Of a stretch of 49,545 nucleotides of DNA, positions 15,045 through 23,197 are shown piece by piece. The stretch lies in IMG/VR virus record IMGVR_UViG_3300027759_000128, positions 1 to 49,545 of that record. One strand, given 5' to 3'. The notes below the pieces were generated by a model, which searched no databases, was not told where the DNA came from, and saw only the letters and a list, made by a program, of their open reading frames with translations. The position numbers and the translations under genes were made by a program. This DNA comes from a virus. How positions within the stretch are numbered: position 1 is the stretch's first letter; each line of letters opens with the position of its first letter.

Positions 15045-15836
15045 TTATTGTTTATAAAGGTGTTTGAATCTGTTGTAAAATTGAAAATGGTGTACTTCTT
15101 CTGTGTCTTCTAAGAATGTTAATCTATTACAGAATAAGAAATATCTATTGAAAAAATCAACTGATATAGTATCGAAATGTTTGTTGTGCATGTATTTTAA
15201 TAAGCACTGATCGTCTTTGCATCCGTAAGGAAAACCTTTTTGCGAGTCTTGCATCATGTATTCGTAAGTCTCTTCTAACAATTCTAGAACCGCTTTTTTC
15301 TCGCCTAAAAAAACTCCTGCGTTTAAACTTTTTTGTGCATTTACTCCGTACTTTTTTTCGTTTAAGTGTTGGCATAGTCTAAACTCTTCTTCATATAATT
15401 TACTAAAATAGCCCTCGTAAGGCGGCATAAATCCTGTATGTCCGAAGTTGTGTTCTCCATTAAATAAAATTTTGCAATCGTAGAAATCCAACATTTCTTT
15501 TGGATTCGTAATGTCTTTACCAAACATAACATCAAATCCATCTACATACAAAATATATTCTGGTAAACTATCATAATTGTCCTTTATGTGTTTAATACTT
15601 TCAGCTATTTTAGTTTCCCACTTAATGTATTGATCTACTAGTATATAGTTTATTTTATTATTATTTATTTTTACTATATCCAAAGTAGAAATCTCTGTAG
15701 ACATTTTATCTACTATGGTATAAATGTAAATGCTTGGATCTATAGAAACAGTTATATCTCTATGTTTAAAATATTGGATAGCTGTTCTACCATGAACTAC
15801 ATTATAGTTTAGTACTTCGTTTTTAAAATCGTTCAT
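15045..15836 (-). CDS. PLOD-type (procollagen hydroxylysine-like) glycosyltransferase
   Basis: A 263-residue protein. ILYVDGFDVMFGKD at 95-108, with the D-x-x-D pair, is followed by CKILFNGEHNFG (121-132), SLNAGVFLGEKKAVLELL (170-187) and KDDQCLLKYM (207-216). This series is the signature of the glycosyltransferase domain of PLOD lysyl hydroxylases and related bacterial and viral enzymes, which in animals glycosylate hydroxylysine of collagen. The acceptor here is unknown. In a cluster with an oxygenase and GT60 enzymes, a hydroxylated or hydroxy-amino-acid side chain in a phage fibre is a reasonable guess. The stop lies two bases before the next gene, consistent with an operon. Confidence 0.7.
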   Translation of the reverse strand: MNDFKNEVLNYNVVHGRTAIQYFKHRDITVSIDPSIYIYTIVDKMSTEISTLDIVKINNNKINYILVDQYIKWETKIAESIKHIKDNYDSLPEYILYVDGFDVMFGKDITNPKEMLDFYDCKILFNGEHNFGHTGFMPPYEGYFSKLYEEEFRLCQHLNEKKYGVNAQKSLNAGVFLGEKKAVLELLEETYEYMMQDSQKGFPYGCKDDQCLLKYMHNKHFDTISVDFFNRYFLFCNRLTFLEDTEEVHHFQFYNRFKHLYKQ

Positions 15837-16963
15837 TAGATCAATTTTATTTTAGGATATACGTGAGTATCAGTAACTTCTACTTCAAATTTATATTCTT
15901 TGTAATAACTTTCCAATTTCTCTTTATTATTAGCTACGAAATCTTTTATAGTGTTTATACTACTATAATCGAATGCGTAATTATACCAAGCGCCTCTAGG
16001 AGGAATTGCTCCATAATATAAATTGTCTTCTGGTTTTGGTCTATGCCTGCAAATTAATCTGTCTTCCATTCCATACTGATTTCTTATTTCAGAACTGTAT
16101 GGATATGTATCGCCTGGATTAATTATCATATTTGCAATGTGATGATATCCTAAGTTCTTGTAAAAGAAAAAGAATAAATTGGAGCAAACAAATTCAGGAG
16201 ACCATATTTTCCTTCCATCAGAAACTGTATCCAAAGACATGTTATCTTCGATTTCCTTAGGAGCTATTTCCATTTTTCTTTTTAATAAATGAGATACTCC
16301 GCTATTCCAAATCTTATAAAATAGTTTCATATCTTCTACACTATTAAAATGAAAGCCTTTCTGATATCCATCGTTAATACAACCAATTTTGCCTGAATCG
16401 AATAGATCTGTTAAATCGTCTGCTACTTCTACAGTTGGAATACTTAGATCTAATTCTACTGCACATATGTCTTTTATCTCGCTCCAAAATTTATTTTTTT
16501 GAGATATCTCTGTATGTTCGTACATATAAAATGGAGCGTACATACTTCCCTTTGGAACAGAATCAAAAAATTGTTTTACTTTGTTTACATCGTTTACTAC
16601 AGAGGTATCGCTATCTATAATACAGAAATTGGTAATTCCCTTCTCTATCATGATGTGAAAACAAAATCTATTTATATCGTAAGGATAATTTGTTTTATTC
16701 TCCTCATAAAAAGATTTTAAATTCTTTATGTGATCTTGTTCGTCTGTAAAATTGCTAGGAATCAATTCGTACTTCAAACTAATCTCGTCCCTAACTACGT
16801 CGTCTATGAAAAAAAATTCGTACTTATTGTGATAGTCTTTGTAAAATGGATAAGACTTTCTATCTGTCATTATAATTACATAGTCGCTAATATCTGGATT
16901 ACAACGATCAAAGACGTCTAATCTGTATTTTAAAGCAGGACCAAATAAATTAAATACAAACAT
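15836..16963 (-). CDS. glycosyltransferase-like protein with DSD motif
   Basis: A 375-residue protein with FCIIDSDTSVV placing D-S-D at 117-119, as expected of a GT-A enzyme that binds a nucleotide sugar through a metal ion. The start FVFNLFGPALKYRLD and overall plan match the 329-residue paralogue at 14053-15042. The later part is rich in Tyr, Trp and His (YYGAIPPRGAWYNYAFDY) as in acceptor sites. Its last base is the first of the neighbouring gene's start codon. No named family is recognised; the glycosyltransferase call rests on DxD, paralogy and context. Confidence 0.55.
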   Translation of the reverse strand: MFVFNLFGPALKYRLDVFDRCNPDISDYVIIMTDRKSYPFYKDYHNKYEFFFIDDVVRDEISLKYELIPSNFTDEQDHIKNLKSFYEENKTNYPYDINRFCFHIMIEKGITNFCIIDSDTSVVNDVNKVKQFFDSVPKGSMYAPFYMYEHTEISQKNKFWSEIKDICAVELDLSIPTVEVADDLTDLFDSGKIGCINDGYQKGFHFNSVEDMKLFYKIWNSGVSHLLKRKMEIAPKEIEDNMSLDTVSDGRKIWSPEFVCSNLFFFFYKNLGYHHIANMIINPGDTYPYSSEIRNQYGMEDRLICRHRPKPEDNLYYGAIPPRGAWYNYAFDYSSINTIKDFVANNKEKLESYYKEYKFEVEVTDTHVYPKIKLI

Positions 16964-16964
16964 A

Positions 16965-17606
16965 CTAAGCAGTAACGTTATAATAATCGCCTATTGCAAA
17001 CTTCATCTTGGTATATATGGAACCAGCGCTAGGGTCTTCTTGATATTTTGAAATAGGAATTACTCTAAAGTCCACACTAATTCTTGTATTAGATGTAGTG
17101 TTTAGTTTGTTTCCATGAGATAAATGACAGCCATTCCACATTACTGTTTCTCCGTATAGAGCATTCATTGGAGCGTAGTCAGCTTTGTCCTCTTCTGATT
17201 CTACCCAAATAGTATTTGTTTCGTAAGCGTCGGTGATAGGCAAAAAGAAATTTAATTCTTCTTGATTGTGTTGATAGTCCCTGTCTTTGTGAAAAGAAAA
17301 CACTCCTAAATTACTAACCAACTGAGTTCTAAATGTAGGTACTTTTTGATACACAATCTCTTCTTTAAAATGAGGTCTTATCACTTCGTATATAAACTTT
17401 TCGTAATGAGGTAAAAACTTTTCCAAATTACTGTAGTACCTTCTATGCCAAGTTGTAGATTGATCTGTGCCCTTTACAAACACTTCGTACTCTTCTTCTA
17501 AGTGTATCTTCTCTATAAACTTAGTGCCTAACACCTCTTCTATGACTTCTCTAAAAGGGAATTTTTGTACGTCGTAACTTATTTTTATTTGTGTATTTTT
17601 ATTCAT
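16965..17606 (-). CDS. 2-oxoglutarate/Fe(II)-dependent oxygenase (possible prolyl hydroxylase)
   Basis: A 213-residue protein with the 2OG oxygenase triad. GVFSFHKDRDYQHNQEELNF holds H106-x-D108; the second half holds WNGCHLSHGN with H164 as probable distal His and NTRISVDFR with R175 as the probable 2-oxoglutarate anchor. TQLVSNLG just before the first motif and NTIWVESE between the motifs fit the double-stranded beta-helix of the PhyH/prolyl-hydroxylase-like superfamily. Substrate is not visible. Lying between DSD-type and GT60-type glycosyltransferases, and next to Pro/Thr/Ser-rich fibres, it is a good candidate for making hydroxyproline or another hydroxylated acceptor. Confidence 0.75.
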   Translation of the reverse strand: MNKNTQIKISYDVQKFPFREVIEEVLGTKFIEKIHLEEEYEVFVKGTDQSTTWHRRYYSNLEKFLPHYEKFIYEVIRPHFKEEIVYQKVPTFRTQLVSNLGVFSFHKDRDYQHNQEELNFFLPITDAYETNTIWVESEEDKADYAPMNALYGETVMWNGCHLSHGNKLNTTSNTRISVDFRVIPISKYQEDPSAGSIYTKMKFAIGDYYNVTA

Positions 17607-17607
17607 C

Positions 17608-18879
17608 TTATATTCTATGTTCTATTCTTTCAACCCAACCTTCTTCTTCTGTGAATCCCCAAAATACTACTTTAGTTGGTTTCTCATCTGTTAAGAAAAA
17701 CTCTTCGTAGTGTATCTGTTGCCCTTTGTGCATAAAGTTTTCTAACTCTTGACCTGTTATATACTTGTGATTTACTGCTTTACCAGTTTCATCGTCGAAA
17801 GCTACTAAGATATGTTTATAGTTCTTTCTTGGAAAGTCGTGAGGATATATAGTTACCAAATGATAAAAAGATCCCATAAAAGATTGCTCCCATAATTGGT
17901 TGTCTTCAATATAAGGGTTCGGTGGATAGTTATTGTCTAACGTATACTTCTGAACTGCCTTTCTTTTGAAGTGGAAGCCTGCGTACTTTTCAAAATCTCT
18001 TAAACTTCTAACAGTTCCTAAATCGTATCCAGTCAAATCGATGGTTGGGTCCTCTTCAGTTCTTAATAGTACTCTAATCTTCTTTCTTGCATACTCTTGT
18101 TTTTGGAACCAATCCACTCCATTTTTATAATCGTCGTCCCACTTCAACATACCAGATCTCTCTTCTCTCATAGTAGAATGCCAAACAACTAACTTGTGTG
18201 GATGGAATAAATCGTATCCATGAGTGTAAGATCTAACTGTCAAGTTTAGCTCTTCTCCACTAAAATAAATATCGGTATCGTGTTTTATTTCCTTTGCCCA
18301 TTCAGCTCTCGCAAAACAGAAATGACCTGATAAGAACCTACTCATTGGTGGTTCAGTCATATCTTGCCAACCGTGTAGCAATCCTGGTCTGATGAATATA
18401 GTTCCGTGAGGATAGAAGCAAGCAAAGGTCTGCTGCCATGGCTCCATAGTACGTCCTTCTGGATCGTTAAACGGAGTGTACAATGGCAAATAAGCCCCTA
18501 AGATTGGTTTGTGCCCTTTAGCTTCTAAACCGCTATGCATTTCAATTAAGGTCTCGTCCCAATCCTTTGCGAATCTGTGATGAGAATCTAACTGTAAAAT
18601 GTAGTCTTGAGTGGATAAAAGTTTCTCGTTGATTTGAGCCCTTGCCCATGGTAAACCCTTGGCCTCAGTGTACAAAACGTCCATAATATGAAAGCGCTTG
18701 TCCTTTCTATATTCGTCTACGTTATCGAATGTATCTTCTGGGTTGTATTGTCTGCAGATACCAAAGTGTACTCTTTTTGGGTACTTGGCATTTTCTAGTG
18801 CGGACTTAATTGTTGGTATTAATTCTGGGTCTCTGTAAGATGGGAGATGCACCAAAATTGTAGATTGTTTTTTTGCCAT
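17608..18879 (-). CDS. GT60-type polypeptide GlcNAc-transferase-like glycosyltransferase (copy 1)
   Basis: A 423-residue protein. VHLPSYRDPELIPTIKSAL (10-28), GLPWARAQINEKLL, LQLDSHHRFAKDWDETLI (96-113) with the D-S-H metal motif at 98-100, LSGHFCFARAEWAKE, YFSGEELNLTVRSYTHGYD and HKLVVWHS make up the pattern of the GlcNAc/GT60 family. Characterised members transfer GlcNAc to hydroxyproline of Skp1 in Dictyostelium or to threonine in trypanosome mucins. Residues beyond about 285 form a C-terminal region shared with the second copy at 23198-24457 (RSLRDFEKYAGFHFKRK), ending in GWVERIEHRI. It sits directly after the first repeat fibre. Family is strong; acceptor inferred. Confidence 0.85.
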   Translation of the reverse strand: MAKKQSTILVHLPSYRDPELIPTIKSALENAKYPKRVHFGICRQYNPEDTFDNVDEYRKDKRFHIMDVLYTEAKGLPWARAQINEKLLSTQDYILQLDSHHRFAKDWDETLIEMHSGLEAKGHKPILGAYLPLYTPFNDPEGRTMEPWQQTFACFYPHGTIFIRPGLLHGWQDMTEPPMSRFLSGHFCFARAEWAKEIKHDTDIYFSGEELNLTVRSYTHGYDLFHPHKLVVWHSTMREERSGMLKWDDDYKNGVDWFQKQEYARKKIRVLLRTEEDPTIDLTGYDLGTVRSLRDFEKYAGFHFKRKAVQKYTLDNNYPPNPYIEDNQLWEQSFMGSFYHLVTIYPHDFPRKNYKHILVAFDDETGKAVNHKYITGQELENFMHKGQQIHYEEFFLTDEKPTKVVFWGFTEEEGWVERIEHRI

Positions 18880-18914
18880 AACGTAATTTAAAACTTTTAT
18901 TGTATATTTTGCTG

Positions 18915-18928
18915 TTTATCTTTTTAGT
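18915..18928 (-). repeat. 14-base repeat ACTAAAAAGATAAA after a fibre gene (copy 1)
   Basis: On the - strand ACTAAAAAGATAAA begins one base after the stop codon of the 787-residue fibre gene. An identical copy stands in the same place after the 614-residue fibre gene. No hairpin is visible. It may be left over from duplication of a fibre cassette, or be a leader element for the next gene. Confidence 0.6.
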
Positions 18929-18929
18929 G

Positions 18930-21293
18930 TTAGAAGCTTCTTACAGCTCTAACTGGATAAGGGAATGGAGTATTTTTTGAAGCTTCAAATTGGCCGCCGA
19001 AACCAAATATTTGAACCCATGCTGTAGTTGAGCTAGCTTCGGTAGACGTCCAATAGTAATTAGATGTAAATCCTCCAATTGCATCCTTATTTAAGTATAG
19101 TTTATTTAACTCATCTTTACTAGGTAAATACCAATCAGAATATCCGCCCTCTACTAAATCTCCGCATAGTCTAGCTGCAATACCGGCATCTGCACAACCA
19201 GCCATAATATCGATAGTGTTTTGGTTACCTGTTCCTAATGCAGTGCCATCAGCTCCTGATATAGTTGTTCCTTGACATCCCCATATAGCGCCTGAAGATA
19301 TGTCTGCTATTGTCGCCACTAATCCTTTAGTTACCCCAGCATCGTATCCTGGATCTCCTGATTGTAGTATGTATGCGATAACTCCACCTTTAGTTACTTG
19401 ACCTATGTAAGGAGCTGGTGTAGTAGGAGTTATAGTAGGTGTTATGCTTATGGTAGGTGTTATAGCTGGAGTACCACTTATCGCTGGAGTACCACTTATT
19501 GCTGGAGTAGAACTTATAGAAGTTGCAGGCGTAACTGTAGGGAAAGGGGTAACGCTTACAGCTGAAGTAACCGACATACTAGGTGTAGTTGATACTGTTT
19601 GAGTAACTGATACCGATGGTGTAACCGAACTTCCTGGAGTAGCTGAGATTGTTGGAGTTACCGAAATAGTAGGAGTTGTTGATACCGAAGGAGTAACTGT
19701 TGGAGTTACTGAAGATCCAGGAGTAGTCGAAATAGTAGACGTAACAGAAATAGTAGGTGTTATCGATAGAGTACGAGTAGGAGTAGGCGATGGAGTCGGA
19801 CTAGGAGCAGGTTCTTGGAATCTAGTATTGTAAGTAGCGAATAAGGATTGAATTGTTGATAAGCTCAATACGCCATCGTAAACTTTAATGAATCCAATAT
19901 CTGCAGTTTGAATTTCCGTGCCGCTAGCTCTACTAAACAATCTTAATTGGTTAAATCCTCCACCGCCTGCACTTGTAGCAGTGTACAAATAAGTGGAAGG
20001 CGCAGTACCTAAAGGAGTAGAACTATATAGTCTTCCTGTACTAGTAGTATTGTCCCAAGTTGCCCAATCCAAATGCCATGTAGTATCTATAGGTCCTCCG
20101 CTTAAGTTAACAGTAAAATTTGGATAGAATGTATTTGCACGACCGTTATAAGCGCCCATTAACCAGTCTTTAGGCGTTTCGTTTTGTGTATTCAGCAATC
20201 TACCCGAAGAAGTAGCAGACAGTCTATATACCATAAACACAGTATAGCTTTGGCCTGTCACGTAGTTAGGGCCTCCGTAGATGTAATCTGTTCCTATGCC
20301 GTTAGACTTAGAAAACATACCGCCATAATTAGCTTGCCAACTAATACTGCCTGCGTTGTTTACCGCGAGTGTGAATGCGCTTCCACTTACCGTAGATCCG
20401 TTGGTAGGTACAGCTGAATAATTGGCGGCGTCTAAGTTATAAATTAAACTAGGAACAAAAGCAGATGTAGAAGGAGTTATGGATACACTAGGAGTTACAC
20501 TCGTAGTTATTGAAGGAGTTATTGAAACTGACGGAGTTTTTGAAATACTAGGTGTTGCAGATACGGTTACACTCGGAGTTATCGATACGCTATTAGAAAT
20601 AGATATTGATGGAGTAACAGAAATAGAAGGCGTTATTGAAACCGTAGGAGTTATTGAAGTACTTGGAGTTATTGAGACTGAAGAGGTCACGCTAGGAGTA
20701 ACAGAAATAGAAGGCGTTACTGAAGCGCTAGGCGTTACTGATATTGAAGGAGTCACCGATATGGTTGCTGTAACCGAAGTACTTGGAGTAATTGATACGC
20801 TAGGTGTAGAAGATATGGATTCGCTTGGAGTAATTGAAACGCTTGGAGTAATTGAAACTGAAGGCGTAACTGATATTGAAGGTGTGATAGAAATACTTGG
20901 AGTAACAGAAATGCTAGGCGTTACAGAAATGCTAGGCGTAATAGAAACTGAAGGTGTAACTGATACTGAAGGCGTAACAGAAATAGAAGGAGTTATCGAT
21001 ACGCTTGGAGTAGATGAAGGACTAATTGATACTGTAATGCTTGGAGTAACTGAGATAGAAGGCGTAGTGGATATAGAAGGCGTTATAGATATAGAAGTAG
21101 TAACTGAAGGAGTTATTGATGCAGAAGGAGTGGCAGAAGGATTGACAGCTAACTGCTCAGGAAGTTTATACCCCTGAGTGCTTTTGACTGTATTCAATAC
21201 CTTTAAATCCACACCCTTACCATTAATAAAATTGGTATAGTCTGTATTTGGTAGTTCTCTACTCAGTCTAGATGATTTCCTAATTAACGCCAT
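18930..21293 (-). CDS. repeat-rich tail fibre/adhesin with LamG-like and DUF1566 (Lcl-type) domains
   Basis: A 787-residue protein. Residues 1-50 are a basic N-terminal part, probably for virion attachment. Residues 52-277 and 493-628 are six-residue repeats of the type S-[IV]-S-[VI]-T-P. Residues ~281-492 look like a LamG/concanavalin-type beta-sandwich (LIYNLDAANYSAVP, YTVFMVYRLS, IGFIKVYDGVLS). Residues 634-787 are a DUF1566/Lcl-C domain (GGVIAYILQSGDPGYDAG, DWYLPSKDELNKLYL, YYWTSTEAS, VRAVRSF). In Legionella the Lcl-C domain ends a collagen-like adhesin that binds glycans. I infer a receptor-binding fibre whose Ser/Thr/Pro shafts are rigid spacers and possible glycosylation sites. Confidence 0.8.
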   Translation of the reverse strand: MALIRKSSRLSRELPNTDYTNFINGKGVDLKVLNTVKSTQGYKLPEQLAVNPSATPSASITPSVTTSISITPSISTTPSISVTPSITVSISPSSTPSVSITPSISVTPSVSVTPSVSITPSISVTPSISVTPSISITPSISVTPSVSITPSVSITPSESISSTPSVSITPSTSVTATISVTPSISVTPSASVTPSISVTPSVTSSVSITPSTSITPTVSITPSISVTPSISISNSVSITPSVTVSATPSISKTPSVSITPSITTSVTPSVSITPSTSAFVPSLIYNLDAANYSAVPTNGSTVSGSAFTLAVNNAGSISWQANYGGMFSKSNGIGTDYIYGGPNYVTGQSYTVFMVYRLSATSSGRLLNTQNETPKDWLMGAYNGRANTFYPNFTVNLSGGPIDTTWHLDWATWDNTTSTGRLYSSTPLGTAPSTYLYTATSAGGGGFNQLRLFSRASGTEIQTADIGFIKVYDGVLSLSTIQSLFATYNTRFQEPAPSPTPSPTPTRTLSITPTISVTSTISTTPGSSVTPTVTPSVSTTPTISVTPTISATPGSSVTPSVSVTQTVSTTPSMSVTSAVSVTPFPTVTPATSISSTPAISGTPAISGTPAITPTISITPTITPTTPAPYIGQVTKGGVIAYILQSGDPGYDAGVTKGLVATIADISSGAIWGCQGTTISGADGTALGTGNQNTIDIMAGCADAGIAARLCGDLVEGGYSDWYLPSKDELNKLYLNKDAIGGFTSNYYWTSTEASSTTAWVQIFGFGGQFEASKNTPFPYPVRAVRSF
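19410..19817 (-). repeat. Ser/Thr-Pro repeat block 2 of the 787-aa fibre
   Basis: Degenerate 18-base units encoding mainly S-x-T-P-[ST]-x hexapeptides, including TPGSSVTP and ISGTPAISGTPA variants. They link the LamG-like domain to the C-terminal DUF1566 domain. Confidence 0.85.
20463..21140 (-). repeat. Ser/Thr-Pro repeat block 1 of the 787-aa fibre
   Basis: About 226 residues of near-regular hexapeptides such as PSISVTPSVSITPS. Many 18-base units differ at third codon positions, so the amino acid pattern is conserved better than the DNA. This points to selection on the protein sequence. Confidence 0.9.
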
Positions 21294-21307
21294 TTTATAT
21301 TTTTAAC

Positions 21308-21321
21308 TTTATCTTTTTAGT
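21308..21321 (-). repeat. 14-base repeat ACTAAAAAGATAAA after a fibre gene (copy 2)
   Basis: Identical to 18915-18928 and again one base after the stop codon, here of the 614-residue fibre gene. The ATG of the next fibre gene (21293) follows 14 bases downstream. Confidence 0.6.
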
Positions 21322-21322
21322 A

Positions 21323-23167
21323 TTATACTTCACCAACATAAGCGGCAATTGCTCCATTTGCTGTTGGGTAATAATTGCCATATGAATTGCTTGCAGGTGA
21401 TCCAGGATTATATTGATAATCACAATTATTATATATTAAGGTGCCTTGTGGATCTTCTACATCTAAACAAGCTACAGTTCCTATAGAAGCATTAGCGTAT
21501 GCATACATATTTACGCTTATATAATCACCAGGAGTTACGTTGAATGAGTTACTTGTATTTGCTCCATTTTCATATACTACTTGAGTACCATTTACTAAAA
21601 TCTGTAAATATCCACCACCACCATTGTTATTAACCCAACTCCATTGTATGTTGTAGAGCGCTACTGATAGACTAGGAGTTATTGATGCAGCCGGTGTACT
21701 ACTTACTGCAGGAGTACTACTTACTGCTGGCGTACTACTAACAGCCGGTGTATTACTTACCGCAGGTGTACTACTTACCTCAGGTGTACTACTTACCGCA
21801 GGTGTGCTACTTGCCTCAGGTGTTAATGATATACTTGGAGTTCTACTTATAGAAACCGAAGGAGTAACTGATGCGCTAGGCGTTGTCGAAGAATCTGGTG
21901 TTACTGAAACTGAAGGCGTAACAGAAGCACTTGGAGTTTTAGTAGGCGTTATTGAAACAGAAGGAGTAACGGAAACGCTAGGCGTTACACTAGGTGTTAC
22001 TGTAATCGAAGGCGTTGTCGAAGATGCCGGAGTAACTGAAACCGAAGGAGTAACCGAAGCACTTGGAGTTCTAGTAGGCGATATTGAAGCACTAGGTGTT
22101 GTCGAAGATGCAGGAGTAACTGATATGCTAGGAGTTCTAGAAATGCTTATTGAAGGCGTACTTGAAATAGAAATACTAGGTGTAACTGAAACTGGAGCAG
22201 TTACGCTAACACTAGGAGTTACGCTAATACTAGGAGTTACACTAATACTAGGAGTTACACTAATACTAGGAGTTGTGCTAATACTAGGAGTTGCGCTTAT
22301 AGAAATACTAGGCGTAACAGATATTGAAGGCGTAACTGATATACTAGGCGTAATAGATACCGAAGGCGTTGAAGATAAACTAGGAGTTATCGAAATACTA
22401 GGAGTTACTGATTCACTAGGTGTAATAGATTGACTAGGCGTTCTAGTAGGTGTAATTGATACCGATGGAGTTTCAGAAACGCTAGGAGTGATAGAAACTG
22501 AAGGAGTATTAGAAACAGATACAGACGGTGTTATAGAGATAGTCGCACTAATACTAGCACTTGGAGTTCTAGAAACCGAAGGAGATAGAGATACCGACGG
22601 AGTTATAGAAATGCTAGGCGTTCTACTAGGCGAAAGCGAAGGCGTATTTGTAACAGATAGACCAGGCGTACTAGAAATAGAAGGCGTTACCGATATACTT
22701 GGAGTGATTGATACACTAGGCGTAGTAGAAGGCGTTCTAGTTGGTGTAAGAGTAACGCTAGGAGTTATTGATATAGTAGGAGTAATACTTGGAGTAAAAC
22801 TAGGAGTTCTAGAAGGATTCGGTGTACTTGTTATAGATAAAGTCGGTGTAACAGATATGGAAGGAGTTGCGCTTAAACTAGGAGTATTACTAATAGAAGT
22901 ACTCGGAGTAGCGCTTGGGGTAAGAGATAAAGTAGGCGTAACCGAAGGAGTAATCGAAGGAAGCGGCGTAAGAGAATAAGGAACTCCGTCACCAGGCACA
23001 CCAGGAACATATAAAATGTCTGATCCCATTTCAACTTGGGTCTTGAAATTAGCTGTTTTTATCCTTGTCTTATCAGCGTAATATGGAGTATTTGTATAAT
23101 TCTTAACCTCATTATTAGTCAGATCCGGAGCAAACTTAGATTTTTTATGATTCCTTAACTCGTCCAC
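21323..23167 (-). CDS. repeat-rich tail fibre-like protein (614 aa)
   Basis: A 614-residue protein beginning at a GTG (MDELRNHKKSKFAPDLTNN), because no ATG precedes the open part and a promoter-like motif lies nine bases upstream. Residues 1-63 are a unique N-terminal domain. Residues 64-503 are almost entirely S-x-T-P repeats, ending in SSTPAVSSTPAVSNTPAV variants. The last ~110 residues (YNIQWSWVNNNGGGGYLQI to AAYVGEV) form a beta-rich domain with two Cys (VACLDVED, YNNCDY). I infer a fibre or whisker with a small C-terminal tip. The repeats contain hundreds of Ser and Thr next to Pro. No family match for the tip. Confidence 0.7.
   Translation of the reverse strand: MDELRNHKKSKFAPDLTNNEVKNYTNTPYYADKTRIKTANFKTQVEMGSDILYVPGVPGDGVPYSLTPLPSITPSVTPTLSLTPSATPSTSISNTPSLSATPSISVTPTLSITSTPNPSRTPSFTPSITPTISITPSVTLTPTRTPSTTPSVSITPSISVTPSISSTPGLSVTNTPSLSPSRTPSISITPSVSLSPSVSRTPSASISATISITPSVSVSNTPSVSITPSVSETPSVSITPTRTPSQSITPSESVTPSISITPSLSSTPSVSITPSISVTPSISVTPSISISATPSISTTPSISVTPSISVTPSISVTPSVSVTAPVSVTPSISISSTPSISISRTPSISVTPASSTTPSASISPTRTPSASVTPSVSVTPASSTTPSITVTPSVTPSVSVTPSVSITPTKTPSASVTPSVSVTPDSSTTPSASVTPSVSISRTPSISLTPEASSTPAVSSTPEVSSTPAVSNTPAVSSTPAVSSTPAVSSTPAASITPSLSVALYNIQWSWVNNNGGGGYLQILVNGTQVVYENGANTSNSFNVTPGDYISVNMYAYANASIGTVACLDVEDPQGTLIYNNCDYQYNPGSPASNSYGNYYPTANGAIAAYVGEV
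21659..22978 (-). repeat. Ser/Thr-Pro repeat block of the 614-aa fibre
   Basis: The longest repeat block in the window: about 440 residues of the S-x-T-P hexapeptide, with occasional TPTRTPS and STPAVS variants. Several 18-base units are identical at the DNA level, for example the run around 22200-22290, which suggests recent expansion by slippage or recombination. Confidence 0.9.
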
Positions 23168-23176
23168 GCTTGTTTT

Positions 23177-23187
23177 GTATAAATATT
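23177..23187 (-). promoter_or_regulatory. candidate late promoter motif (sense AATATTTATAC)
   Basis: On the - strand this reads AATATTTATAC, nine bases before the GTG start at 23167 and ten bases after the stop of the GT60 gene at 23198. It would let the 614-residue fibre be transcribed separately from its neighbour. Confidence 0.5.
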
Positions 23188-23197
23188 TGATAAAAGC

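Noticed and set aside
18930-19391. DUF1566 C-terminus as target of a diversity-generating retroelement
   Set aside because: Such domains can be DGR targets, but I see no reverse transcriptase gene or template repeat in the window.
20479-21177. Long + strand open frame opposite the fibre repeats (Gly-Val-x-Glu repeats)
   Set aside because: It is the antisense reading of the S-x-T-P repeats; 18-base units without stops leave the opposite strand open. The same holds for 21804-22433, 22488-22979, 25782-26138 and 26553-26888.
21659-22978. Regularly spaced repeats as a CRISPR array
   Set aside because: The 18-base period is coding, in frame and without spacers.
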